From the NCBI GenBank assembly GCA_038501625.1, contig JAZAYU010000037.1, positions 930,001 to 994,000 on the forward strand: a DNA stretch of 64,000 nucleotides, read 5' to 3'. How positions within the stretch are numbered: position 1 is the first letter of the stretch; the number at the start of each line of letters is the position of its first letter. The notes under the pieces were generated by a model. That model was given only the letters and a program-made list of their open reading frames with translations, searched no databases and was not told the DNA's origin. Origin of the DNA: Corbicula japonica (Eukaryota; Mollusca; Bivalvia; Venerida; Cyrenidae). Shown one piece after another: positions 30,030-41,497 of the stretch. The position numbers and the translations under genes are program-made.

Positions 30030-32518
30030 ACAAGAGGGCCATGATGGCCCTTATATCGCTCACCTGAGTACAAAAGTACTCTCAGCTTGTGGTTTCAGAC
30101 AAGAAGATTTTTAAAGTTTTTCCTATATCAGTCTATATAAAATAAAGTGAACCCTGGGGCGGGGCCAATTTTGACCCCAGGGAAATCATTTGAACAATCT
30201 TTGAAGATTTCCACTAGAGGGTGCTAAATGCCAAATATCTAAGCTCTAGGCCTTGTGGTTTCAGACAAGAAGATTTTTTAAAGTTTTTCCTATACAAGTC
30301 TATATAAAATGAAGTGACCCCTGGGGCGGGGCCAATTTAGACCCCTGGGAAATAATTTGAACAATATTTGTAGAGTTTCACAAGAAGATGCTTAATACCA
30401 AATATCTAAGCTCTAGGCCTTGTGGTTTCAGACAAGAAGATTTTAAAAGTTTTTCCTATACAAGTCTTTATAAAATGAAGTGACCCCTGGGGCGGGGCCA
30501 ATTTAGACCCCTGGGAAATAATTTGAACAATCTTTGTAGAGTTCCACTAGAGGATGCTAAATGCCATATATCTAAGCTCTAGGCCTTGTGGTTTCAGACA
30601 AGAAGATTTTTAAAGTTTTTCCTATACAAGTCTATATAAAATGAAGTGACCCCTGGGGCGGGGCCAATTTAGACCCCTGGGAAATAATTTGAACAATCTT
30701 TGTAGAGTTTCACAAGAGGATGCTTAATGCCAAATATCTAAGCTCTAGGCCTTGTGGTTTCAGACAAGAAGATTTTTAAAGTTTTTCCTATATAAGTCTA
30801 TATCAAATGAAGTGACCCCTGGGGCGGGGCCACTTTAGACCCCAGGGAAATAATTTGAACAATCTTTGTAGAGTTTCACAAGAGGATGCTTAATGCCAAA
30901 TATCTAAGCTCTAGGCCTTGTGGTTTCAGACAAGAAGATTTTTAAGTGTTTCCTATATAAGTCTATGTCAAATGAAGTGACCCCTGGGGCGGGGCCAATT
31001 TAGACCCAAGGGAAATAATTTGAACAATCTTTGTAGAGTTCCACTTGAGGATGCTAAATGCCAAATATCTAAGCTCTAGGCCTTGTGGTTTCAGACAAGA
31101 AGATTTTTAAAGTTTTTCCTATATAAGTCTATATAAAATGAAGTGACCCCTGGGGCGGGGCCAATTTTGACCCTAGGGAAATAATTTGAACAATCTTTGT
31201 AGAGTTCCACTAGAGGATGCTAAATGCCAAATATCTGAGCTCTAGGCCTTCTGGTTTCAGACAAGAAGATTTTTAAAGTTTTTCTTATATAAGTCTATAT
31301 AAATTGAAGTGACCCCTGGGGTGGGGCCAATTTTGACCCCAGGGAAATAATTTGAACAATCTTTGTAGAGTTCCAATAGAGGGTGCTAAATGCCAAATAT
31401 CTAAGCTCTAGGCCTAGTGGTTTCAGACAAGAAGATTTTTAAAGTTTTTCCTATATAAGTCTATATAAAATGAAGTGACCCCTGGGGCGGGTCCAATTTT
31501 GACCCCAGGGAAATAATTTGAACAATCTTTGTAGAGTTCCACTAGAGGATGCTAAATGCCAAATATCTAAGCTCTAGGCCTTGTGGTTTCAGACAAGAAG
31601 ATTTTTAAAGTTTTTCCTATACAAGTCTATGTAAAATGAAGTGACCCCTGGGGCGGGGCCAATTTTGACCCCAGGGAAATAATTTGAACAATCTTTGTAG
31701 AGTTCCACTAGAGGATGCTAAATGCCAAATATCTAAGCTCTAGGCCTTGTGGTTTCAGACAAGAAGATTTTTAAAGTTTTTCCTATATAAGTCTATATAA
31801 AATGAAGTGACCCCTGGGGCGGGGCCAATTTTGACCCCAGGGAAATAATTTGAACAATCTTTGTAGAGTTCCACTAGAGGATGCTAAATGCCAAATATCT
31901 AAGCTCTAGGCCTTCTGGTTTCAGACAAGAAGATTTTTAAAGTTTTTCCTATATCAGTCTATGTAAAATGAAGTGACCCCTGGGGCGGGGCCAATTTTGA
32001 CCCCAGGGAAATACTTTGAACAATCTTTGTAGAGTTCCACTAGAGGATGCTAAATGCCAAATATCTAAGCTCTAGGCCTTGTGGTTTCAGACAAGAAGAT
32101 TTTTAAAGTTTTTCCTATATAAGTCTATGTAAAATGAAGTGACCCCTGGGGCGGGGCCAATTTTGACCCCAGGGAAATAATTTGAACAATCTTTGTAGAG
32201 CTCCGCTAGAGGATGCTAAATGCCAAATATCTAAGCTCTACGCCTTGTGGTTTCAGACAAGAAGATTTTTAAAGTTTTTCCTTTCGGTTGCCATGGCAAC
32301 CAGAGTTCTGCTTGGAATTCCATTTTTTGAACAACTTTGAAAGGGCATCATCTAAGCATTATTCCTGTGAAGTTTCATCAAAATTGGCCAAGCCGTTTCA
32401 GAGAAGAAGTCGATTGAAGCAATTGTTGACGACGGACGACGCACGACGGACGACGCACGACGGACATCAGGCGGTCACAAAAGCTCACCCTGTCACTTTG
32501 TGACAGGTGAGCTAAAAA
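30030..32518. mobile_element. Tandem-core repeat element E, copy 1
   Basis: Starts ACAAGAGGGCCATGATGGCC...GCTCACCTGAG and ends TGTCACTTTGTGACAGGTGA. About 13 units of ~168 bp with CCCCTGGGGCGGGGCCAATT, GGTTTCAGACAAGAAGATTT and CAAATATCTAAGCTCTAGG. A GACGACGGACGACGCACGAC microsatellite precedes the end hairpin. Units are highly similar, so expansion is recent. Confidence 0.9.
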
Positions 32519-32680
32519 CTTACTGAGCCATTGCTTTAATAGGTTTGGTTCTATTCTTGATTTCCAAATTACCTCTAAATCCTGTTTTCCAGTATGTATT
32601 GTATTTCAGTCAGGGGGGTACCGATAATGGTAATCAATTGTTTTGAAGAAATCTTGTTTAGTAAGGGTAGACATTAAAAA

Positions 32681-33713
32681 CAGGGTTGGGCGGTAAATAC
32701 CACCCCCGGTATTTACCAGTGGTATTTACCGCCCTGGAAAATACTCCCCAATGTGGCAAATACTGGAAAATACTGGCAAATACTACTCAAATGAGTTTTT
32801 TTGCCTTAAAATACTGTAGAAATCTTAACTTAGTTGACTGTTATTAATGTATAATCATAATAATAATTAAATTACTCATATATTTTAATTAAATTTCATA
32901 TCAGGTTATCACTTTAAGCACTTTAAAGTAAAAATAATTCTTACAGAATTGTCTTTTTTTACTCTAAGAACCAAAAATACAGCAGGTAAGAAATTAATGC
33001 TGATCCACCTGTGCACCTGGCCATTGACACAAGCAAGGCCATAATGTTTAGTCTATTAAAACAACATTACAGGGGGTTGTAATAGCCAGGGGCAACAAAG
33101 GCAACAGTAAAGTGTCATAAATAACCTATACAATTTGTCTAGGTGCAAGTAAGTGGTTGTGTATTGGTGTGACTGCAAAAAGCTGCCAAACTGGTGTTCT
33201 GTTACAGGTATCTTAGGGGGAAATAAGAGATTGACTGGTAGACAGAGGCTTCTTTGTATCTAAACCTTATTTGTTATTGTATTCATGTATATTTATTGTA
33301 AATTGTGGACATTACTTGTTTATAATTAAAATTAACCCTCTAAAATGCTGACTCCATTATTGTTAATAATTGAAATTTGAATTTGTCCATATGCTGACTA
33401 TAAGGGATACATTGTATTGTATAAATTCCATGAGTGGTCAATTCAAATGACCACTTGTTCAGTACTTAAATTTTTATTTATTATGGATAAAGTGATAAAA
33501 GTGTTAAACTTAACGTATAAATATAATGGCAATTAATGGGAAAACTTGAAATTATCTATATGAATGCTGATAATAGATAATATTGTATAAATTCCAGACT
33601 GGTAAATTCAATTGACCAGTATTTGCCAGTAATTGCCAGTATTTGCCGGTAAATACCGGTAAATACCGCCGGCATGGACAATACTCATATTTGCTGGTTT
33701 TTTGCCAACCCTG
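32681..33713. mobile_element. Non-autonomous hAT element, 1,033 bp
   Basis: Terminal repeats CAGGGTTGGG... / ...GCCAACCCTG and an 8-bp target duplication ATTAAAAA on both sides (32,673-32,680; 33,714-33,721). Subterminal clusters of GGTAAATACC, CCAGTATTTGCC and related words occur at both ends. No transposase-like frame inside. Confidence 0.92.
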
Positions 33714-33721
33714 ATTAAAAA

Positions 33722-34660
33722 TAACGAAAACTTGTTCAAACATTTTATTGGACTTAGCAATAAATTGTTATTGGTAGAAAAATCTAATGCTGTAACTTTA
33801 ATGTAAAATTTTCCAAATCAAATCAGCGACAAGATTGTTTTTCTATTTTTTAAAACACTGCACAGTCATAAAATGATTAAACATTCAACAAAGTAATTTT
33901 ATTCTGTTTTGTTGTTTAGAAGTTAATTAATGATACAGCTAGACTTGTTTGTAGCATATGATGAAATTTGTGTAAATTATTATCAATATTTGTCTGACAA
34001 AGCTAATAACAATTTTAAGGAGAAAACTGAGAAGTAACATAAAATAAATTTATTTTTGGTGTCATTTAACAAATGTAAACATTAAAGTAACTGTCCTCTG
34101 AAAAGTTTTTTGATTTCAATAAAAGTTTGAAAATATTATCAATCTTATACATATTAGCTGTGTCATTACACATATGCGTACACCCCTGACTGATCGTACA
34201 GACCATACAGCTTTCATTGTTTAGACACTAATTTCGAAAAGGTCAATAAACTTAAAGATACAAATGTTATAAAGGAATACCATTCAATATATGCAATGTC
34301 ATAAAAGAATTGCATGGATCGTTTTAGCTTGGACCAAGTGTCAGACAAAAATATGAGCTGCTATTGTGCTAATTCCTATTTCACTTTTTCTGGTCAGACA
34401 GAATCTGTTTAGGTCAGACAGATTTCCACATCTAGTCGGACCAAATGTCCGACACTTTTTTCATCTTTCAGGAAGTCTGTATCGGTTTTAATTTAAAATA
34501 ATTCAAAATATTTAAATTCGATGAAATCACTGTTCATGCACATGTGAATTACTCTGTATATTCTGGTCCTAATGTAGAATACATGAGTATCACAAACAGC
34601 AGTCAGCATTCTCTTTCCCACCCACTGCTGTAGAAAGCTACAACAGGACTTATGATATGA
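33722..34660. other. AT-rich intergenic or intronic DNA
   Basis: No gene or repeat I can name. 34,330-34,460 repeats GTCAGACA / GGTCAGACAG words. Confidence 0.4.
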
Positions 34661-34909
34661 ATGTTTTCATTGAGAAGAGTGACATTCCCGAAAGAGCTTT
34701 TTACCCGACATGTATTCAATGTTTTAAGGAGATTTACAGCAGAAAGGTTTGCAAACATGAAAAGTCATTCAGAAAAATGTCAATTACCATCCGACATTTT
34801 GGATTTTAAGAGGTCATGTGACTTTAGACTGGTACAAAAACGAAAGTTCGCCAACCGATCAACCGGTGGCGATGTAAATAAAGACATTCTGTCAAAGCAA
34901 AAACATATG
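34661..34909 (+). CDS. Possible first coding exon, unidentified basic protein
   Basis: Open for 83 codons from an ATG to a good donor (CATATG|GTAGGT). The protein starts MFSLRRVTFPKELFTRHVFN and is rich in Arg/Lys with few acidic residues at the N terminus, which would fit a mitochondrial presequence. The exon is phase 0. A possible 3' exon at about 50,301 (TATTTTAG|AACTGA) would stop it after one codon. Codon use looks less repeat-like than its surroundings, but I do not recognise the family. It may be a chance frame. Confidence 0.3.
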
Positions 34910-34930
34910 GTAGGTTTTATGTGTTTTTAG

Positions 34931-35873
34931 CAATATACACAATTTATTTTCATGTAACATAATTTTTTTTATATAGATCTCGGACCCCGGATGTTAAAAA
35001 CTCAAAACTCGGACCCCGGATGTTTAAAACACAGAACAGCCCAGCGGTACAGTTGTTCAGGCAGTAACGGATTTCAGGGAATAGCGGATAGCGTGTCCGT
35101 TTTCTTGCTCATTTCCATTTGATTTTATATTTAGAAAAATAAACAATTACCCCGTCATGAAGAGTGAACTATCCCCTTTACGTACATGTATATTGTCTAG
35201 ATTCGGACTTTTGCATGGGGTGTATATAATACAACAAATGGAACGGGTAAACCGGTAGTTTACAACAACATGATGCTTTTACACGGTTAACAAAAGAAGA
35301 AAGACAAAGTTTCACAACAATAGCTGGTAAAGTATAATTTTTTGGGATTTGGTTTGTGTATAAATAAACCTTCTATCACTATCATAAAGCATTTGTTTAC
35401 AATTCCTACAGTGTCAGCGAACAGAGGTATATACTTACTATACTTATTACCGCGATATACCAGTAACCGCAAGTGCCTTGTTAAGAACAAATTCACATGC
35501 ATACATGATGATGTCACTTCTTTTTCAGTAAGGATTTGTTCACATTATCTCCCGACATTTCTCAAACAAATTGAACAGCAATATATATCAAGTTTCTAAA
35601 TATCTACTTTTTAACAGAAAAAAATAACTTCATACAGAACTGGATAACCATTATTTATCAAAAGGCATAACTTCAAAAGGTTTTTATATATTTAATTCCA
35701 TGAAGTAAACATTTTTCAGTTAATAATGAATGTTCCAGCAGAATTTAAGTCAAGTAAGGTACATTTTATCACCAGATTTCTGTTCCGGTATCCTAATTTG
35801 CTTAATTGTGGTAATATGTATACAACGAAAAAACCAATGGCTGACACAGTGGTTCATTGCAAAATCGATTTTT
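34931..35873. other. Dispersed-repeat remnants
   Basis: Contains a 40-bp duplication (CTCGGACCCCGGATGTT twice, 34,979-35,025). ACAGTTGTTCAGGCAGTAAC at ~35,050 has an inverted, diverged partner at 51,190-51,220. No gene seen. Confidence 0.45.
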
Positions 35874-36534
35874 AGCTCGACTATTCAAAGAATATGTCGA
35901 GCTATTGTACTCACTTGGGCGTCGGCGTCGCCGTCGGCATCCCGCTTTGGTTAAAGTTTGCGTGCAACCTACTGATATCTTAAAAACTACTCTAGCTACA
36001 GCTTTAAAACTTGGCACACTTGTTCATCATCATGTCCCGAGTATGTTTGCCAAGAACCATAACTCTAACTTTCATTTTCTTCAAATTATGGCCCTTTTTC
36101 GACTTAGAATTTCAGGTTAAAGTTTGCGTGCAAGCTAATGTACAGACACATAACTTCAATACAACTTATACTACAGCTTTGAAACTTGGCACACTTGTTC
36201 ATCATCATGTCCCGAGTGTGTATGCCAAGAACCATAACTCTAACTTTCATTTTGATCAAATTATGAAAAAACTTGAAACTTCTTAATTTAATTAAACACC
36301 TATTTTTATGTGCACATATTCAATGGCGTTGTACATAACATTTACATAAAAACATACATGTATAAAAATAGCAAATTTGAATAAAAGCACACACAATCAC
36401 TTAAGAATCATTAAAACTATTATAATAAAACAGTATTAGAATAAATTAAGATAATAAAATATAAAGAATTAACATCATTGATCTAAAAAGAGTGCACATG
36501 TAAGTAGTTAGACTGACTTCCGAAATCTTCTGGA

Positions 36535-36830
36535 TGTGACTAAGTTGACTATGATGCAACTAGAAGTTGCCTGTATGTGACTAGAAGTCACCAAAAACAC
36601 ATTAAGTAGTCGCCCGTATGTAACTAGAAGTCACCTGAACGCGACAAGAAATCGCCTGTAAGTAACTAGTAGTCACCTGAATGCAACAAGAAGTCGCTAC
36701 TATGTGACTAGAAGTCAACTGAATGCAACAAGAAGTTGCCCGAAGCCCGAATGTGACTAGAAGTCACTTGTATTTGACTTTACATTGCCTTTATGTGAAC
36801 AAAAGCCACATTACTTGATGTATCTCCACC
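36535..36830. repeat. Array of GTGACTAGAAGTCAC hairpins in the LINE 3' region
   Basis: Repeated ~36-bp modules combining TGTGACTAGAAGTCACCTGA and GCAACAAGAAGTCGCC. The GTGACT-AGA-AGTCAC core is self-complementary, so each module can fold. About eight diverged modules. Confidence 0.8.
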
Positions 36831-36933
36831 TGAATCCCTGATGTGACCCAAGGCCACCAGGTCTAATCCGGAAATATAGAACATCTACACGATTTTTCTC
36901 AGAATACTCATAGATAATTGTCATTAGTAAATT

Positions 36934-37398
36934 TTAAAATAATTTAAAGAAGTCTCTAAAATAATAGGTCTTAAACTTTTTCTTAAAAATATCCACTGTC
37001 GCAGATTCCCTTATTTCAATTGGTAATGTGTTCCACAATTTCGGCCCCACAGTACGAAATCCCCTATCCCCGAAAGTTCTGCGTAAATTAAAAGGAACAG
37101 AGTAGCTCAGCGAGGAGTGGTCAGATGATCTCAGATTTCGTGTCGGTGTATGGTGTGACAACAGCTCTATCAGGTAGACTGGTGCGGTGCCTCTAGAACA
37201 GTTGTACATGAATGTCATCATTTTAAATTCTATCCTGGCTTTTACGGGCAACCAATGAAGGTCGAAGAGCGCTTGTCTCGAACTGTCATACTTGTTACGC
37301 TTAAGAATCAGTTTCGCACACATGTTTTGAATCCGTTGCATTTTGTTGAGATCGCACTGAGAAACACCATATAGCACAACATTACAGTAGTCCAAGTG
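36934..37398 (-). pseudogene. LINE ORF2, C-terminal part
   Basis: Reads LDYCNVVLYGVSQCDLNKMQ, then RIQNMCAKLI, HWLPVKARIEFKMMTFMYNC, SRGTAPVYLIELL and PKLWNTLPIEIRES, ending at a stop at 36,934. LDYCN...LHWLPVKARIEFK...KLWNSLP is the standard C-terminal block downstream of the reverse transcriptase in CR1/jockey-type elements. It is cut from the rest of the frame by the insertion at 37,399. Confidence 0.92.
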
Positions 37399-38302
37399 CA
37401 TACATGCCAGGTATCGAAAAAAAATTAAGTGAGACTGGTGTCATTTTTAAGTGAGATTTGAGCAAAAATAAGTGAGATTTTCTAAAGCGTGTCGAAACAT
37501 GGTATATTTTAAATGTTCATATGTACCTTTACCTTTTTTTTAAATAAAAAGTGAAGGCAACAGTCAGTTACATTACTTTAATGAAGTAACAAGACAATTA
37601 AACACATTTTTTTAAATCAAATAAAATATTTGCGACAAAAATCTTTATGCCACATTTATTTTAAAAATGTCCACTGACAGTTTAAACTATTCAAGCCATT
37701 AGTTATCTACTAAATGCAATTACTGAATTGGCATTTATGAAGAAAGTCTAGAGTTGCATAAAAATTATTCTTGTAGCTTTACATAAAAGGGGAAAAAAGG
37801 GCCCAAAAATTTGACAAATCTTGTTTTTATTCACCTTAGATTAATGCTTCAACATGCCAATTAAAACCAAAACTCTTCACAATTAACACCTTCAAAATAA
37901 TGCCCTTAGACGTTTACCCATCCGTAGCCGAAAACTGTAACACTTGCATTGAAATTGTACCCCAGCTGAGACATAAAGATGTTTGAGTAAACATATCAAT
38001 TAATAAGAAAAGATAATTGAATAACACCTTATCTAACATAGGATGTTAATCCATTGCCCCAGGGTAATTGCAGCAGAGGAAATAAACAAAATGTCATAAT
38101 TTCCAATAATCACTGTCAATCAAGCGCTTTCATTTCGGCGATCCTCAGACTTTTTGGCACATTGAAATGTGCACTGCAGATGACATTTTTTTAAAGAGAA
38201 ATTAACAAAAATACGTGAGTTTTTTGTTTTTATCCGTTAGACCGTGAGGGTGGGTGAAATTCCGTGAGTTTTTACCTCACGGTGTGAGACTTGGCATGTA
38301 TG
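37399..38302. mobile_element. 904-bp DNA-transposon-like insertion in the LINE
   Basis: Terminal inverted repeats CATACATGCC / GGCATGTATG, flanked by a 6-bp direct repeat CAAGTG (37,393-37,398; 38,303-38,308). Removing the insert and one CAAGTG restores the LINE frame through ISHLDYCN. Interior is AT-rich with AAGTGAGA / GTGAGTTTTT words; no transposase frame. Superfamily not recognised. Confidence 0.88.
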
Positions 38303-39895
38303 CAAGTGGGAGATAACCAACGACAAACAGAGGATCTCAGTGGCTTCCCTTGTGAGGTATTTACGTATACTTTTTATTTTGAAGAAGTTCAACATAGCAG
38401 CTCTACATTTGCGTTTTATATGTTCTTTGAAGTTAAGTGACTCGTCAAGAAAAGCTCCAAGATAACGAATGCACTTTTGTTTTTAAATGTTGTCATATGC
38501 AATGTTAATAGAAGTAGTGATACATTTGTCAAGCTGTTTTCGACTACCGAACATAATGAATTCTGTTTTCGATGCGTTCATTTTCAATTTATTTTCATTC
38601 ATCCAATCGTTTATAATCATAGCGCACTGTTCAAGCTCTTGCATAGCGTTCCTTTCCGCCACAGGATTTGGACGAAATCGCGTGTTTGCCGTATGGTCGT
38701 CAGCGAATCCATATACTGTTACTGATGGTGGAATGACGTCGAAAAGGGTCCCAGCGTACGTCAGATACAACCACGGCCCCAGACAACTTCCTTGAGGCAC
38801 GGAACATTGAAGCTGACGTAGCGTTGACGTCGATGAGCCTACCTTGACATAGCAGCTGCGTGGACGTAAGTACGAGTCGAGCCAATCCAACGCCGTACCA
38901 CAGACGCCATACTGCTTCTGAAGGACGTCAAGCAAGATACTGTGATCCACTGTATCAAATGCAGCAGATAGATCAATGGCTATGAGCGCTGTAACTTCCT
39001 GCTTTTCCATGCCGTCAAGGAGATCATTCACAAGACGTAACAACGCTGATTCACAAGAGTGATACCGTCTATAAGCCGACTGGTTCTTTGGCATAAGATT
39101 GCTCTCCTCAACGTGTATGTTGAGTCTATATAGGGCGGCTTTCTCAATCAGTTTGGACAAGAATGACAAATTGCTCACTGGTCTATAGTTCGAGAATTCA
39201 AGTTCCAGGCCAATTTTCTTGATTAAAGGTCTGACAATGGCTTTTTTCCATTTAGACGGGAATACGCCCTGTTTCAGCAAAAGATTCACCAATTTTGTAA
39301 TAATAGGTAATAGTTCATTCAAATATAATTTCAAAATATTTGTTGGTAAAACATCTAATTCACATGATTTTGTCTGTAACTGGGTTATTAGCTTTCTGAT
39401 GTCTTCAGTAGTCAGCTCTTGAAATGTGTTAAAGATGGGTGTGTCTTTATAACATGGCTTGTGATTGTCGAAATCTTTCAATGAGTCACGGATTTTCTGA
39501 ATTTTTTTCATAAAATGATCTGCAAATTTTTCAGCAAGAGTAATCTCATCTTGTTCAACTGGCATCGGATTTTCGGAATGCTTTCCAGTTAATTCTGATA
39601 CAAACTTGTACAATTTTTTAGGATCACCTTTAGAGTCAAGAACTTTCTGGCTTAAGGCCGCACACTTTTCTTTGTTTATTTCATTTGTGTATTTATTACG
39701 AGCTTCTTTGAATTGTTCATGTAAATGTGGATGTTTATGCTTTTTCCAAAGGCTCTCTGATCTGCGAAGTTTCCGCTTTAGAATAAAAATGTTTTCTGTA
39801 AACCAAGGTTTAGGAGCTCGGCTAATGATTCGTTTTTCTTGTAATGGAGCATGAATGTTAAGGACTCTTTTAACTTCGTCTTCGAATTGTTCCAC
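38303..39895 (-). pseudogene. LINE reverse transcriptase (ORF2 central part)
   Basis: Open from 39,895 to an in-frame TAA at 38,483, then open again to the insertion. Visible motifs: SNYRPVSNLSFLSKLIEK, ALIAIDLSAAFDTVDH (catalytic Asp region), CSVPQGSCLGPWLY, and FADD in GFADDHTANTRF for the catalytic aspartates, followed by MNASKTEFIMFG. The palm motifs are intact, so decay is modest. The N-terminal ~100 residues form the linker between endonuclease and polymerase. Confidence 0.94.
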
Positions 39896-39924
39896 AAAAT
39901 TGTCAACATTAAGTAAGTCAATGC

Positions 39925-40531
39925 AATGCCGCCACCTATTCTATTTTTTCGATTCGCTACACTGATTTTATATCCATTCTGGTTTAGATCCGAAGATTCA
40001 CATTGGTGCGGCTTCTCATCAGAACACCAAGTCTCAGTAAGAAGGGCAAAATCAATCTTTTCATCACGTAAAATTTGTCAGGACTATAAAAGTATCCTTA
40101 TTGACTGCCGAACGACAATTTATTGTCATGCATACTACTTTCTCATTAAGTCGATTAAAATCCTTCGTAGTGTGTACTTTTGGATAGATGAGATTCCTGG
40201 TATTTACTCCGTTCGGATGCCAGAGGGGTTTTCGTTTGCCACCCCTTTTCCCCCTCTGCCTTCTACGCACGATGTTGAGTTTGTTTATTGTTAAATATAG
40301 AGAGGGATCGAGTCTTTGTAATCCACTACTATTGTTCAATGTTGCGTAACCAATCTTTAATAACTGGTCACGGCTATACACTCGTTTCACAGGTAATCGA
40401 TTTTCACGATGAATAAAAATGTCACTGCAATTTACCTGAGAAAAATATTCCAATATTCCATATGAAATTATCCATCTCAAAGTAGAGATAACTACAATAT
40501 AATAACACAAAACAATTCCAGCAACATTCAT
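39925..40531 (-). pseudogene. LINE endonuclease remnant
   Basis: Frame 1 runs to INCRSAVNKDTFIV (start of an apurinic-type endonuclease) and stops at ~40,064. A +1 shift continues as KIDFALLTETWCSDE and NRIGGGIAL (endonuclease strand with the catalytic Glu). Then ~130 residues of the domain are missing and the sequence jumps to the linker before the reverse transcriptase. Confidence 0.8.
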
Positions 40532-41497
40532 CCTTTTACATTCAAAATCTCAGCACTCTCTAAATTGTCTATCCAGTACAAAATCAACTTTTTTCACTAG
40601 CTCACAAATATACGTCTGCCACATTCGGCGACCACTCAAACTCTAAATTATGGCCCTTTTTTGACTTAGAATTTCAGGTTAAAGTTTGCGTGCAAGCTAC
40701 TGTACAAACACATAACTTCAATACTACTTATACTACAGCTTTGAAACTTGGCACACTTGTTCATTATCATGTCCTGAGTGTGTATGCCAAGAACCATAAC
40801 TCTAACTTTCATTTTCATCAAATTATGGCCCTTTTTTCGACTTAGAATTTCAGGTTAAAGTTTGCGTGCAAGCTACTGTACAAACACATAACTTCAATAC
40901 TACTAATACTACAACTTTGAAACTTGGCACACTTGTTCATCATCATCTCCCAAGTGTGTATGCCAAGAACCAAAACTCTAACTTTCATTTTATTAAAATA
41001 ATAGCCCTTTTTCGACTTAGAATTTCAGGTTAAAGTTTGCGTGCAAGCTAGTGTACAAACCCGTAACTTCCATACAACTTATACTACAGCTTTGAAACTT
41101 TCAGCACTTGTTCATTATCATATCCCGAGTGGGTATGCCAAGAAGCATAACTCTAACTTCCATTTTGTTCAAATTATGGCCCTTTTTCAACTTAGAATTT
41201 CAGGTTAAAGTTTGCGTGCAAGCTAGTTACTTTCATACTTCTTGTACTATAGCTTTGAAACTTGTTCACTATCATGACCCTGACTATGTATGCCAAGAAC
41301 CATAACTCTTTCTTTGATTTATATCAAATTATTGCCCTTTTTAGACTTAGAAATTAAGGTTAAAGTTTGCGTGCAAGGTGGTGAAACCTCATATCTTTCA
41401 TTCTATTAAAACGACAACTTTAAAACTTTGTATACCTTTATTTTATCATACATCAGGTTGATTTTCAAAGGCCCATAACTCATCCTTGCTTTTTTTA

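Larger units (their letters stand above)
36266..40644 (-). mobile_element. Defective LINE (CR1/jockey-like), 4.4 kb
   Basis: Non-LTR retrotransposon on the minus strand, inserted into element D with an 8-bp duplication AAATTATG (36,258-36,265 and 40,645-40,652). It holds endonuclease remnants, a reverse transcriptase and the family's C-terminal region. It is dead: endonuclease frameshift and deletion, an in-frame stop at 38,483, and a 904-bp insertion at 37,399-38,302. The 3' region carries a hairpin-rich array (36,535-36,830). Confidence 0.9.
35874..41497. mobile_element. Tandem-core repeat element D, copy 2, split by a LINE
   Basis: Left end is the hairpin AGCTCGACTATTCAAAGAAT...GTCGAGCT plus CGTCGGCGTCGCCGTCGGC; right end joins AACTCATCCTTGC at ~41,488. 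Units of ~175 bp (AAAGTTTGCGTGCAAGCTA, ACTTGGCACACTTGTTCATC) occupy 35,955-36,265 and 40,645-41,450. Inverted relative to 22,217-23,547. The interior is a LINE. Confidence 0.85.

Noticed and set aside
38700..40294. Plus-strand frames opposite the LINE
   Set aside because: Shadows of the reverse transcriptase and endonuclease frames.
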